Of a DNA stretch of 49,156 bases, positions 35,283 to 43,264 are shown piece after piece. The notes under the pieces were generated by a model. The model did not search any database, was not told the DNA's origin, and worked only from the letters and a program-made list of their open reading frames with translations. Both the position numbers and the translations under genes were made by a program. How positions within the stretch are numbered: the stretch's first letter is position 1; every line of letters starts with the position of its first letter. This DNA comes from an uncultured Rhodospira sp. (GTDB lineage Bacteria > Pseudomonadota > Alphaproteobacteria > Rhodospirillales > Rhodospirillaceae): positions 1 through 49,156 of the forward strand of contig NZ_CAKZOT010000002.1 of assembly GCF_937138205.1 (NCBI RefSeq), in the 5' to 3' direction.

Positions 35283-36872
35283 TCAGCCGGCCAGAACCCG
35301 GGTGATGGTATCGCGCAGCTCGCTCAGCCCGAGGGGCTTGCGCAGGATGGCGTCGGCCATCTCGGCGACGTCGGCCAGGGTCTCGTCGCCTTCAACGGCA
35401 AAGCCGCTGGCCAGGACAACAGCCATGTCCGGATGCGCGGCCAGCGCGGCACGCAGAAGGGTGCGCGCCCCGCCGCCTGGCATCGAAAGATCGGTGATCA
35501 GGACGTCGTGCGCGGCGGTATCCAGTGCCCGCACGGCCGAGGCGACGTCGCCGGCCACCGTCACCCCGTATCCTTGATCGCTCAGGAACTCGGCGATCTC
35601 GGCGGCGGCCTCGGCCTCGTCCTCCGCCACCAGCACCCGCACACGCCGGTCGGCCGGGTCCGCCCCATCCCCGTCCTGGCGCGCCGCACTGTCATCGGGG
35701 TCATCCGGCCGGCGTCCGCCCGCGCGAGCAAGATCGAGACGCACACCGCGCAGGGCGCCCTGGTCATCCACGAGCATCATGAGATGCCCGCCCAGGCCCG
35801 CCAACGCCAGGGCGGCCAGCACGACCCGGCGCGACAGGGTCAGGTCGGGGGCCACGGCGATCAGCGGGATGTCCCAACGCACGCTTTCATCGCCTGTCAT
35901 GTCGACGCACAAACGCCCGGTGCCCGCCTCCGACGCGGCCTCGGGATTGACGCGCACGACCAGGGCAGCCGGCGCCGGAAACCGCCGCGTCGCGGTCGTC
36001 TGGGGCGCGTCCCCGCCCAGGGTTTCCGCGAGCACCGTCATCACGGCGAACACGATCTGCATCAACAGCACGGGCTCGCCCCAGGCCGGCGGCATGTCGG
36101 GCGGCGTGATGACCTCGGCCTTCAACCCTGCGGCCCGCAAGGGAGACCGCGCCAGCTGGGCCGCCCGATTCAGAACGCTCCCCAGGTCCACAGGCTCAAG
36201 GTCACTGGCGCCATACACCGCCGGCGCGCCCTGAACCAGCGAGACCGTCTCGAACAGCGCCTCCGCCTGATCCGCCAGGCGGGCGAAGCGCTCGGCGGCC
36301 GCGCCGTCGCCGCCGGTGTTGGCGGCGCCCACCGCTTCCGCCTCCAGAGAGGCGCGTTCCGCCGTCAGGCGGATGATGTTGAGCGGCTGGCTCATCTGAT
36401 GGGCCAGCGCCCCGCCCATCTCGCCCAACAGGGCGTGGCGGGCCAGCACCGCCATCATCTCGTCGAACCCCGCCTCATCGGCGCCGCTCGCGTGGGCCTG
36501 CTCCTCGCTGACACGGCACGGCCACAACGCGTGAAGCACCGTCCCCCCTGCCCCACCGTCACCGGGAAGCGGACGGGACCAGAACCAGAACGGCGCCGTT
36601 GTTCCGTCGCCCAGCGGCAGGGTGTCCCAGTCCCCGCCCCGGCCTCCGGCCACGCCCGGCATCCGGCCCGGCCAAGCGCGGACCGCCGCCTCGTCGGGCA
36701 GACGCAAAAGAGTCCGGGCACGCCGATTCACCAGCACAGGGCGCCCTTGGGGGTCGGAAACGACCAACGCCTGGGGCACGGCCTCCAGCGCCGCCACCGC
36801 CAACGCATCGGTCCGCGCTTCGTTTCTGGTTAGCACCAACCCGGCCTCGTCCATCAATGATTGGTCGGACAC
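35283..36872 (-). CDS. PAS / degenerate histidine kinase / receiver hybrid protein
   Basis: A 529-residue signalling protein. From the GTG at 36872 (GGAGAGG about five bases upstream) it has a PAS-like sensor (residues about 25-95: ALVVSDPQGRPVLVNRRA), a dimerisation/phosphoacceptor helix with His158 in GGALAHQMSQPLNII, a region in place of the ATPase domain (about 265-385), and a C-terminal receiver (about 412-529) with acidic pocket AEDE, phosphoacceptor Asp461 in ITDLSMPG and Lys in LRKPLG. The expected N-box Asn and DxGxG and GxGxG glycines are missing from the ATPase part (see findings). A DNA-binding output is absent. It lies divergent from the dcd block. Confidence 0.85.
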   Translation of the reverse strand: MSDQSLMDEAGLVLTRNEARTDALAVAALEAVPQALVVSDPQGRPVLVNRRARTLLRLPDEAAVRAWPGRMPGVAGGRGGDWDTLPLGDGTTAPFWFWSRPLPGDGGAGGTVLHALWPCRVSEEQAHASGADEAGFDEMMAVLARHALLGEMGGALAHQMSQPLNIIRLTAERASLEAEAVGAANTGGDGAAAERFARLADQAEALFETVSLVQGAPAVYGASDLEPVDLGSVLNRAAQLARSPLRAAGLKAEVITPPDMPPAWGEPVLLMQIVFAVMTVLAETLGGDAPQTTATRRFPAPAALVVRVNPEAASEAGTGRLCVDMTGDESVRWDIPLIAVAPDLTLSRRVVLAALALAGLGGHLMMLVDDQGALRGVRLDLARAGGRRPDDPDDSAARQDGDGADPADRRVRVLVAEDEAEAAAEIAEFLSDQGYGVTVAGDVASAVRALDTAAHDVLITDLSMPGGGARTLLRAALAAHPDMAVVLASGFAVEGDETLADVAEMADAILRKPLGLSELRDTITRVLAG

Positions 36873-37035
36873 GGTTTCCTCTCCGCCATTCTCGCCGGCC
36901 CCTGACCATGGCCCGAACATGCCGCACCGTCCAGTCCCGACCGCGCTCGCCCGTGCCTCTTGGCCTCGGCAGGTCGGATCGCGCCCGTGCCGCAACGGCG
37001 TTGACGCCCCGGACGGGTCCGGTCACAGTGCGCGC

Positions 37036-37269
37036 ATGAAGACGCCTCCCTCCGAGACCGGGCCCTCCGGGGCGCGCTCGTCCACGACATCATCGGCCCC
37101 GGCCGATCGGCACGACCGCAGCGCGGCCGCGTTGCGGGCCAATCTGGCGCGCCGCAAGGTCCAGTCGCGCGCCCGTTCCGGGCACACGGACAGCACCGCC
37201 GAGTCCCGCGACGGCGGCCAGGATACCATCCCGCCGGAAGAGCGCGGAGACAATGCCCGATGGCCGTGA
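37036..37269 (+). CDS. Small Arg/Ala-rich conserved protein (77 aa) overlapping dcd
   Basis: Starts at ATG 37036 and ends ten bases inside the dcd gene. The protein has a disordered Ser/Thr/Pro-rich head, a central [18 protein letters not shown] helix and an acidic tail. Short proteins with a LRxNLxRRKxQxRAR core are, from memory, frequent near murA in alphaproteobacteria, and that is the neighbourhood here. The function is unknown and the strongly basic helix could bind nucleic acid. No good ribosome-binding site was seen, so the start could be elsewhere. The coding overlap with dcd suggests translational coupling. Confidence 0.6.
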   Translation: MKTPPSETGPSGARSSTTSSAPADRHDRSAAALRANLARRKVQSRARSGHTDSTAESRDGGQDTIPPEERGDNARWP

Positions 37270-37817
37270 TGCATGACGAGTGGATCCGCGAGCGCGCGGT
37301 TCGTGACGGCATGATTGACCCCTTCGTCGACCGCCTGGAACGATCCGGGGTGATTTCCTACGGGCTGTCGTCGTATGGATACGACGCCCGCGTCTCGGGC
37401 GAGTTCAAGGTGTTCACCAACGTCGATTCCGCCGTCGTCGATCCCAAGCAGTTCTCCGACAAGAGCTTCGTTGATCGGCGCGTGGACGACCACGTGATCA
37501 TCCCGCCCAACAGCTTCGCTCTCGCCCGCACGGTCGAGTACTTCCGTATTCCGCGCGACGTTCTGGTCATCTGCCTGGGCAAGTCGACCTATGCCCGGTG
37601 CGGCATCATCGTCAACGTCACACCCCTGGAGCCCGAGTGGGAAGGACACGTGACGCTGGAGTTCTCCAACACCACCCCGCTGCCGGCCAAGGTCTACGCC
37701 AACGAGGGCGCCTGCCAGTTCATCTTCCTGCAGGGGGCCGAGACCTGCGCCGTCTCCTACCGCGACCGCAAAGGCAAGTACCAAGGACAGCAAGGTGTCA
37801 CACTCCCCCGTCTCTGA
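37260..37817 (+). CDS. dcd: dCTP deaminase
   Basis: Deaminates dCTP to dUTP, feeding dTMP synthesis. The 185-residue protein has [13 protein letters not shown], the phosphate-binding [21 protein letters not shown], the catalytic Glu in [20 protein letters not shown] and QFIFLQG. GGAGA lies nine bases before the ATG. It overlaps the small Arg-rich gene upstream, and the downstream murA frame opens before its stop, so the three appear to form a tight operon. Confidence 0.96.
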   Translation: MAVMHDEWIRERAVRDGMIDPFVDRLERSGVISYGLSSYGYDARVSGEFKVFTNVDSAVVDPKQFSDKSFVDRRVDDHVIIPPNSFALARTVEYFRIPRDVLVICLGKSTYARCGIIVNVTPLEPEWEGHVTLEFSNTTPLPAKVYANEGACQFIFLQGAETCAVSYRDRKGKYQGQQGVTLPRL

Positions 37818-37893
37818 AGACCTCCTGATCGACCTGACTCCGGACGCCGCGTCGTCCCGCGCCGGCCCGGATCACAAGGAAAGACGCGGCGTC

Positions 37894-39177
37894 ATGGACT
37901 GCATCCGCATCGAGGGGGGGCGCCGCCTCGACGGCACCATCGCCATCAGCGGCGCCAAGAACGCGGCTCTGGCCCTGATGCCGGCGTGCCTGCTGACCGA
38001 CCAGCCCCTGACGCTGACCAATGTGCCGCGACTGGCGGACATCGCGTCCATGATCACGCTGCTGGGCCAACACGGCGCATCCGTCGACGCCGCGTTCGAC
38101 GGCGCGGGGGGCGACACCCGCCGCCTGACGCTTCAGGCGCGGAGCATCACCAGCGCCACCGCCCCCTATGACATCGTGCGCAAGATGCGGGCGTCGGTGC
38201 TGGTTCTGGGTCCCCTGGTCGCCCGGCACGGGTTCGCCCGCGTCTCGCTGCCGGGGGGGTGCGCCATCGGCACCCGGCCGGTCGACCTGCACCTGAAGGC
38301 CCTGGAAGCGCTTGGCGCCGACATCACGTTGGCGGGCGGATACATCGAGGCCCGCGCTCCCTCCGGCGGCCTGCGCGGCGACACCATCGTCTTTCCCAGC
38401 GTCACCGTCGGCGGCACCGAGAACGCCCTGATGGCCGCCACCCTCGCCCACGGCGAAACGGTGATCGAAAACGCCGCGCGCGAGCCCGAGATCACGGACC
38501 TGGCCACCTGCCTCACCGCCATGGGCGCGCGGATCGAGGGCGTCGGGACGAATACCCTGCGCGTCGAAGGCGTCTCCAGCCTGACCGCGGCGACCCACGC
38601 CATCCTGCCCGACCGGATCGAGACCGGCACCTATGCCCTGGCCGCCGCCATCACCCGGGGCCGCGTGCACCTGAGCGGCACGCGGGCGGACCTGCTGCAC
38701 GCCGTCATCGAACATCTGGAGGAAACGGGGGTGTCGATCACTCCTACCGAGGATGGCTTCGTGGTGGATGCCCGCGATCGGGTCCTCCGGGGGGTGGACG
38801 TGATGACCAAGCCGTTCCCCGGCTTCCCCACAGACATGCAGGCGCAGTGGATGGCCCTGATGGCCACCGCTGACGGCGCGGCCATGATCACCGAAAGCAT
38901 CTTTGAGAACCGGTTCATGCACGTCCCGGAACTGGCGCGCATGGGGGCGGACGTCAACATCCACGGCGGCTCCGCCATTGTGCGCGGGCGCAGGCGGCTG
39001 TCGGGCGCGCAGGTCATGGCCACCGATCTGCGCGCCTCGGTCTGCCTGGTCCTGGCCGGGCTGGCCGCCGAGGGCGAAACCATCGTCAACCGCGTCTACC
39101 ACCTCGATCGCGGTTACGAGACCGTCGAGGCCAAACTGGCCGGCTGCGGCGCGGCCATCGAGCGGGTGCGCGGCTGA
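37894..39177 (+). CDS. murA: UDP-N-acetylglucosamine 1-carboxyvinyltransferase
   Basis: First committed step of peptidoglycan precursor synthesis: enolpyruvyl transfer from PEP to UDP-GlcNAc. From ATG 37894 it is 427 residues, beginning [14 protein letters not shown], with Lys22 in [12 protein letters not shown], the fosfomycin-target Cys123 in [12 protein letters not shown], and later [12 protein letters not shown] and [12 protein letters not shown]. The Cys (not Asp) predicts fosfomycin sensitivity of the enzyme. A GTG at 37795 with a good AAGGA-type site would add 33 non-conserved residues and overlap dcd, so a longer isoform is conceivable. The conserved N-terminus favours 37894. Confidence 0.95.
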   Translation: MDCIRIEGGRRLDGTIAISGAKNAALALMPACLLTDQPLTLTNVPRLADIASMITLLGQHGASVDAAFDGAGGDTRRLTLQARSITSATAPYDIVRKMRASVLVLGPLVARHGFARVSLPGGCAIGTRPVDLHLKALEALGADITLAGGYIEARAPSGGLRGDTIVFPSVTVGGTENALMAATLAHGETVIENAAREPEITDLATCLTAMGARIEGVGTNTLRVEGVSSLTAATHAILPDRIETGTYALAAAITRGRVHLSGTRADLLHAVIEHLEETGVSITPTEDGFVVDARDRVLRGVDVMTKPFPGFPTDMQAQWMALMATADGAAMITESIFENRFMHVPELARMGADVNIHGGSAIVRGRRRLSGAQVMATDLRASVCLVLAGLAAEGETIVNRVYHLDRGYETVEAKLAGCGAAIERVRG

Positions 39178-39213
39178 CCGTCGCAAGCACCTCTCAGCCT
39201 TTGGTGTTGCTGC

Positions 39214-40485
39214 TCAGGGCGCGCCGTCCTTGATGTGCGCGTCCGAAAAACCGATCACGGCCAAGACCTTGCGGTCCCTATGTCCGAAGATCGGGAAGCT
39301 CACCCGGCGATAGGCCGGCTGCCCAGGCAGGTAAACGCGGTGAACAACCGGCGCCCGCTCGTACGCCGCCAGGGCGAAGTGCGCGGCGACCATGGCGCCA
39401 AAGCCCTGCGAGGCCTGGATTTCCAGCACATCCTGCCCTGTGATCCTTTCCCGTGTCATGCCAGCCGGCAGGCGCAAATACGGCCCGACAAATCCAACCC
39501 GGAAATGGGACTCCTGCGTTCCGTACAGCCCAGCGAGGTCGAACAGGGACGCACTGGTGACGTTCTGCAACATGGCGTCGTCGACGACTCCGCCAGCCTG
39601 TTCCCAGATACTGTAGAAATGGGCGCCCGCCGCTGGCGCTTCCGTGAGGTTGCGCCGTTCTGCGTGCGGCCTGTGCCCAGCCCCGGTTCCGTCGCGACCG
39701 CCCCGCGCGAGGTCCAGACTGAAATCCCGCATGTCGCGGATGCGGGACAGTTCCGCCCCCACCTGGTACAGGTTGGCGCAGGGAAGACTCACCCAGTCGG
39801 TGATAAAGACCCGCACCACGGCGCCCAGGACCGGGACATTCTGCTCAAGCCAGGCGATCACGCCGCGGCAGGCTTGGTCGCTGACCATGATGCCATGGCA
39901 ATGGATCACCAAAGGCTGCTCCGCGGCCTCCTCGATCATGATCCACCCCATGTCCCGCAAAATGTGGTCGGCTGTCGGGTGAACAGGGACCACCATGCCC
40001 AGCATCCGTCGGGCGCCCTCTTCCGGCGAGGCTAGCGGCTGGGTGATGGCGCCCGTGTCGGTCACGAATCGATAGTGCCGCCGAGGACCGGCGAGCGCCC
40101 GCAGCACCTGAAGGGGATCACCCTCCAAACCGGCTCCTGAGACGGTCAGAGCCAGTTCGGCATCGCCCAGACGGCGGCGCTGCAACGCCACGGCCAGTTC
40201 GCGCGCCCACGGCTCATCACCGCAGACCTCGACGATGAAGGCACTCGGGTCGCGCGCGGCCCGGGCCACCAGACACAGGTTGGCGATGGTCGGGCGCCCC
40301 CCCTTTGTGATCCAGGCTTTGACGGTCGCAGGGTTCACGCCCGCCCCGGCCAGCCGGTGGGCGGCCACATTCCCCGACCCGAATTCACGCTTGATCGCCG
40401 CGCGCCATCGGTCGGTGAAAACTTTATCCCAATCGGGGATATCTTTCTCTGCGTTCGGCATTTTAGGGTTTGAAGGTGAAAGCAT
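39214..40485 (-). CDS. Xre-like HTH protein with PAS-like C-terminal domain, unknown function
   Basis: A 423-residue protein not assignable to a named family. Residues about 40-78 (LAGAGVNPATVKAWITKGG, then RPTIANLCLVARAA) look like an Xre-type helix-turn-helix. The middle (about 130-270) contains VIHCHGIMVSDQACRGVIAW and VVRVFITDWVS, and ends with a Gly/Arg-rich stretch. The C-terminal 130 residues (SIWEQAGGVVDDAML to AVIGFSDAH) resemble a divergent PAS fold with YRRVSFPIFGHRDRKVLAV. Start is either ATG 40485 or ATG 40461, neither with a clear ribosome-binding site. It converges on murA and diverges from a small ORF only 14 bases away. Confidence 0.7.
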   Translation of the reverse strand: MLSPSNPKMPNAEKDIPDWDKVFTDRWRAAIKREFGSGNVAAHRLAGAGVNPATVKAWITKGGRPTIANLCLVARAARDPSAFIVEVCGDEPWARELAVALQRRRLGDAELALTVSGAGLEGDPLQVLRALAGPRRHYRFVTDTGAITQPLASPEEGARRMLGMVVPVHPTADHILRDMGWIMIEEAAEQPLVIHCHGIMVSDQACRGVIAWLEQNVPVLGAVVRVFITDWVSLPCANLYQVGAELSRIRDMRDFSLDLARGGRDGTGAGHRPHAERRNLTEAPAAGAHFYSIWEQAGGVVDDAMLQNVTSASLFDLAGLYGTQESHFRVGFVGPYLRLPAGMTRERITGQDVLEIQASQGFGAMVAAHFALAAYERAPVVHRVYLPGQPAYRRVSFPIFGHRDRKVLAVIGFSDAHIKDGAP

Positions 40486-40499
40486 GAGATGGAGAGCGC

Positions 40500-40784
40500 G
40501 TGTTCGAGTTTGGGGACTCAGGCGGGCGCGACCGTACCAGTTCGGGGGATGCCATGTTCGAGGACAGTGAAGAAATCCGCAATCTGAGCAGAAAACTCAG
40601 TGACCTTCTGTCGGAAGCCCTGCACCTCCAGGTTTCGGCACGCCAGCGCGGCGACACCGTCGTCGTCGAAAGAATCTCGGCCTTCATCGCCGGTGTCTCG
40701 GCGACGGAGCAGGCCTGTTTGCATACGGACGGGGGCAACGGCGCGTTCATGCTGTCTCGTCTCGACGAACAAAGGGTGCACTGA
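40500..40784 (+). CDS. Small hypothetical helical protein divergent from the HTH gene
   Basis: A 94-residue ORF from GTG 40500 (GGAGA five bases upstream), or 76 residues from ATG 40554. The shared part is MFEDSEEIRNLSRKLSDLLS then EALHLQVSARQRGDTVVVER, ending in a short Cys/His-containing tail. It appears mostly helical and acidic-amphipathic, with no known family recognised. Because the start of the divergent HTH gene lies at 40485, one of the two genes probably uses its inner start. A regulatory partner of the HTH gene is possible but unproven. Confidence 0.4.
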   Translation: MFEFGDSGGRDRTSSGDAMFEDSEEIRNLSRKLSDLLSEALHLQVSARQRGDTVVVERISAFIAGVSATEQACLHTDGGNGAFMLSRLDEQRVH

Positions 40785-40884
40785 TCTCTGTTTCGTCTGC
40801 CCTCTGGCGCGGTCCGTTCGGGGCTTACCGTTCGCGAAAAGCGGCGGTTACGAATACGCGCAGGCACGGGCAGAGCTCGCGTTT

Positions 40885-40914
40885 TTGCAACGGTACGCGC
40901 GACAAGTGTATCAT
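40885..40914 (+). promoter_or_regulatory. Candidate sigma70-like promoter
   Basis: TTGCAA, an 18-base spacer and TATCAT, within an AT-richer patch. It could drive transcription towards the NlpD-like gene about 300 bases downstream. The match is reasonable in a GC-rich genome but unverified. Confidence 0.25.
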
Positions 40915-40953
40915 ATTTTTGGCCACGGCCCCTCCAAAAGACGGGCCGAAACA

Positions 40954-40979
40954 AGGGCAATCGGGTGAACGACGCCTGT
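40954..40979 (+). repeat. 26-base copy of the MITE-like arm
   Basis: Identical over 26 bases to 26283-26308, including the 16-base inverted-repeat arm. No second inverted arm was found within the surrounding 400 bases, so this looks like a solo end or a fragment. Confidence 0.7.
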
Positions 40980-41215
40980 ATGAGCCTTGAGACACATATG
41001 CGGTTTCTTCGCGAGCAATCGAATAGGGGAAATCCTCGCGGTTTCCCCCTCTGCCGGGAAACGACCGGTCCGGGGCCAGCGGTGCGATCCTGATCACAAG
41101 GCCGCTGGCAACGGTTCTAGATGGACGTGGACGCCAAGCTTCTCGGCTTGTGGCGGGCGTGACGGGCAACGGGCGACGTCTGGTCCGGCGAGCGCGGCCG
41201 CTGTAGAGTGGCGCC

Positions 41216-42217
41216 ATGAGATCCGCTGTCGTGAGCCCGCGCGCCCTTTTGCTGATTGCTGCCCTGACGGCCGTCGCCCTGACCGGGTGTGGCCGGGGCT
41301 GGCGCGATGAACCGTACCCCGCGCCCGCGCCGCGCTACCAGGGCGATCCGACGCAGGCGCGCAACGTCACGGTGGCACCGGGCGATACGGTCTACAGCCT
41401 CTCGCGTCGCCTGGGCGTGCCCATCCGCGCCATCATCGAAAGCAACGATCTCGCCCCGCCGTTCCAGCCCCGGCCCGGACAGGTGCTGACGCTGCCGCCG
41501 CAACGCGTGCATGTGGTGGTCCCCGGCGAGACCCTGTATGCGCTGTCGCGCCGCTACGGGCCGTCCGTGGCCGCCATCGCCAACGCCAACGGCCTGGCCC
41601 CGCCCTATGTCATCCGGGCCGGCGAGTCCCTGGTGATTCCCGCCCCGTCCTCAGCCCGTCCGGGTCCAACCCCTGCGCCGGGACCCGCGGCCCCGGCGAA
41701 GCCCACCGCCGAACCCGGCACCGTCGCCTGGCCCGCCCCGACCGCGACGCCGGCGTCCCCGCCCCTGCCGTCGGTGGCCGAGGCGCGCCGGGCGGTGCCG
41801 GTTCCCGAGCCACCCCCGCGCACCCACGACCAATTCTTGTGGCCGGTGCAGGGCGAGGTCGCGGTCGGCTTCGGCCCCAGCGCCGACGGGCTGCACAACG
41901 ACGGCCTGACCCTGGCCGTGCCGGCGGGCACCGCGATCCGCGCCGCCGAAAGTGGCGTCGTGACCTACACGGGCGACGATCTCCCGGGCTTCGGCACGCT
42001 CATTCTCGTCCGCCATGCCGACGGCTGGATGACGGCCTACGCCCATGCCGACACTCCGCAGGTGCAACGCGGCCAGGTCGTGCAACGCGGCCAGGTGCTG
42101 GCCCGCGCAGGGCCGGCCGCCGGGTCGCGGCACGGGGCCCGGGTCCACTTCCAGGTCCGCAAGGACGGCCGCCCCGTCGATCCGCGCATCCATCTCGAAT
42201 CCCGCCCCGGCGCTTGA
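41216..42217 (+). CDS. NlpD-like LysM lipoprotein with degenerate LytM (M23) domain
   Basis: Envelope lipoprotein of 333 residues, probably an amidase activator acting in cell separation. It has a lipobox LTGC with Cys25, two LysM repeats (about 48-94 and 98-142, each with APGDTVYSLSRR or VPGETLYALSRR), a Pro/Ala-rich linker (143-205) and an M23 domain (about 207-330). Zinc-ligand positions are altered: the usual HxxxD of M23 peptidases reads NDGLT, and the HxH motif reads RVH. Only the middle AYAHADT His is kept. So hydrolase activity is unlikely, as in E. coli NlpD. No clear ribosome-binding site was seen. Confidence 0.88.
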   Translation: MRSAVVSPRALLLIAALTAVALTGCGRGWRDEPYPAPAPRYQGDPTQARNVTVAPGDTVYSLSRRLGVPIRAIIESNDLAPPFQPRPGQVLTLPPQRVHVVVPGETLYALSRRYGPSVAAIANANGLAPPYVIRAGESLVIPAPSSARPGPTPAPGPAAPAKPTAEPGTVAWPAPTATPASPPLPSVAEARRAVPVPEPPPRTHDQFLWPVQGEVAVGFGPSADGLHNDGLTLAVPAGTAIRAAESGVVTYTGDDLPGFGTLILVRHADGWMTAYAHADTPQVQRGQVVQRGQVLARAGPAAGSRHGARVHFQVRKDGRPVDPRIHLESRPGA

Positions 42218-42295
42218 CGGCGGCCCGCGTTGACGCCCCCCTGCGCCGTACCCTAAACACGGTTCGGCGTTCGATCCGTTGGAGTCTCTTCCGCC

Positions 42296-43264
42296 ATGGC
42301 CCATCCCGACACGACGGCCGCCGCCCCCGGCACCCCCTTGGATGCCCTGACGCTGGAAACCATCGCCGCCGGCGGCAAAGCGGCGCTGGCCCGTGCCCTG
42401 GCGGTGCTGGAAAGCAATCCCGATGCCGGACCGACCGCCGACCTGCTCAGCGCCGCCCATCAGGCGCCGCGCGGCCACGTGGTGGGCATCACCGGGCCGC
42501 CCGGCGTCGGCAAGTCGACCCTGCTCAACACCCTGATCGCCGCATGGCGCGGCGAGGGCAAGACCGTCGGCATTATCGCCGTGGATCCCTCGTCGCGGCG
42601 CTCCGGCGGGGCCTTGCTGGGCGACCGGACCCGCCTGAAGAACGACCCGGAGGACCAGGGCGTGTTCGTGCGCTCGATGGCCGCCCGCGACCACCTGGGC
42701 GGCCTTGCTGGATTGACCACGGCGGCCATGGTCCTCATGCGCGCCCTCTACGACGTCGTCATCGTCGAATCGGTGGGCGTCGGCCAGTCGGAAACCGAGA
42801 TCGCCGGCGTCGCCGACACCGTGGTGTTCTGCGTCCAACCGGGCTCCGGCGACAGCCTGCAATACATGAAGGCGGGCATCGCCGAGATCCCCCACATCGT
42901 CGCCGTCACCAAGGCCGACATGGCAGTGGCGGCCGAGCGCGCCCGCGCCGATGTGGCCGGCGCGCTCACCCTGAGCGAACACTGGAGCGATTGGGACGTG
43001 CCGGTGCTGAAGCTGTCCGCCTCGCGCGGCCAGGGCGTTGACGCGTTGATAGCCGCGATCGCGAACCACGCGACGCATCTGAACACGGACGGACGTCTCT
43101 CGCGCGCGCGCCATACCCAGGCTGAAACATGGCTGGAAGCCTTCGTCCGCGAGCGCTTCGGCCGCGAGGGGCTGCGCCGGGCCGGACGCCTGTCCCTGAA
43201 CGACGGAGAAAGCCCGTTCGCGCGGCTGGCCGAGATCGCGAAGACCCTGGGGGCGGACGCGTGA
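42296..43264 (+). CDS. meaB: Methylmalonyl-CoA mutase-associated GTPase MeaB
   Basis: G-protein chaperone that protects and reloads adenosylcobalamin-dependent methylmalonyl-CoA mutase. The 322-residue protein has Walker A GITGPPGVGKST (residues 64-75), switch segments AVDPSSRRSGGALLGDRTR, a Walker B VVIVESVGVGQSE and the guanine-recognition TKAD. The gene for the mutase itself is not in the window. It overlaps the following glycosyltransferase through GTGA, an unusual partner. ArgK/LAO ATPase names in older annotation refer to the same family. Confidence 0.94.
   Translation: MAHPDTTAAAPGTPLDALTLETIAAGGKAALARALAVLESNPDAGPTADLLSAAHQAPRGHVVGITGPPGVGKSTLLNTLIAAWRGEGKTVGIIAVDPSSRRSGGALLGDRTRLKNDPEDQGVFVRSMAARDHLGGLAGLTTAAMVLMRALYDVVIVESVGVGQSETEIAGVADTVVFCVQPGSGDSLQYMKAGIAEIPHIVAVTKADMAVAAERARADVAGALTLSEHWSDWDVPVLKLSASRGQGVDALIAAIANHATHLNTDGRLSRARHTQAETWLEAFVRERFGREGLRRAGRLSLNDGESPFARLAEIAKTLGADA

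Larger units (their letters stand above)
40785..41215. other. 431-base gap with repeat copy and a possible promoter
   Basis: Non-coding stretch before the NlpD-like gene. It contains the 26-base repeat copy at 40954-40979, and TTGCAA (40885-40890) 18 bases before TATCAT (40909-40914), a reasonable sigma70-type candidate on the plus strand. A pocket of AT-rich DNA surrounds the latter (ATCATATTTTTGG). No gene was found in it. Confidence 0.4.
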
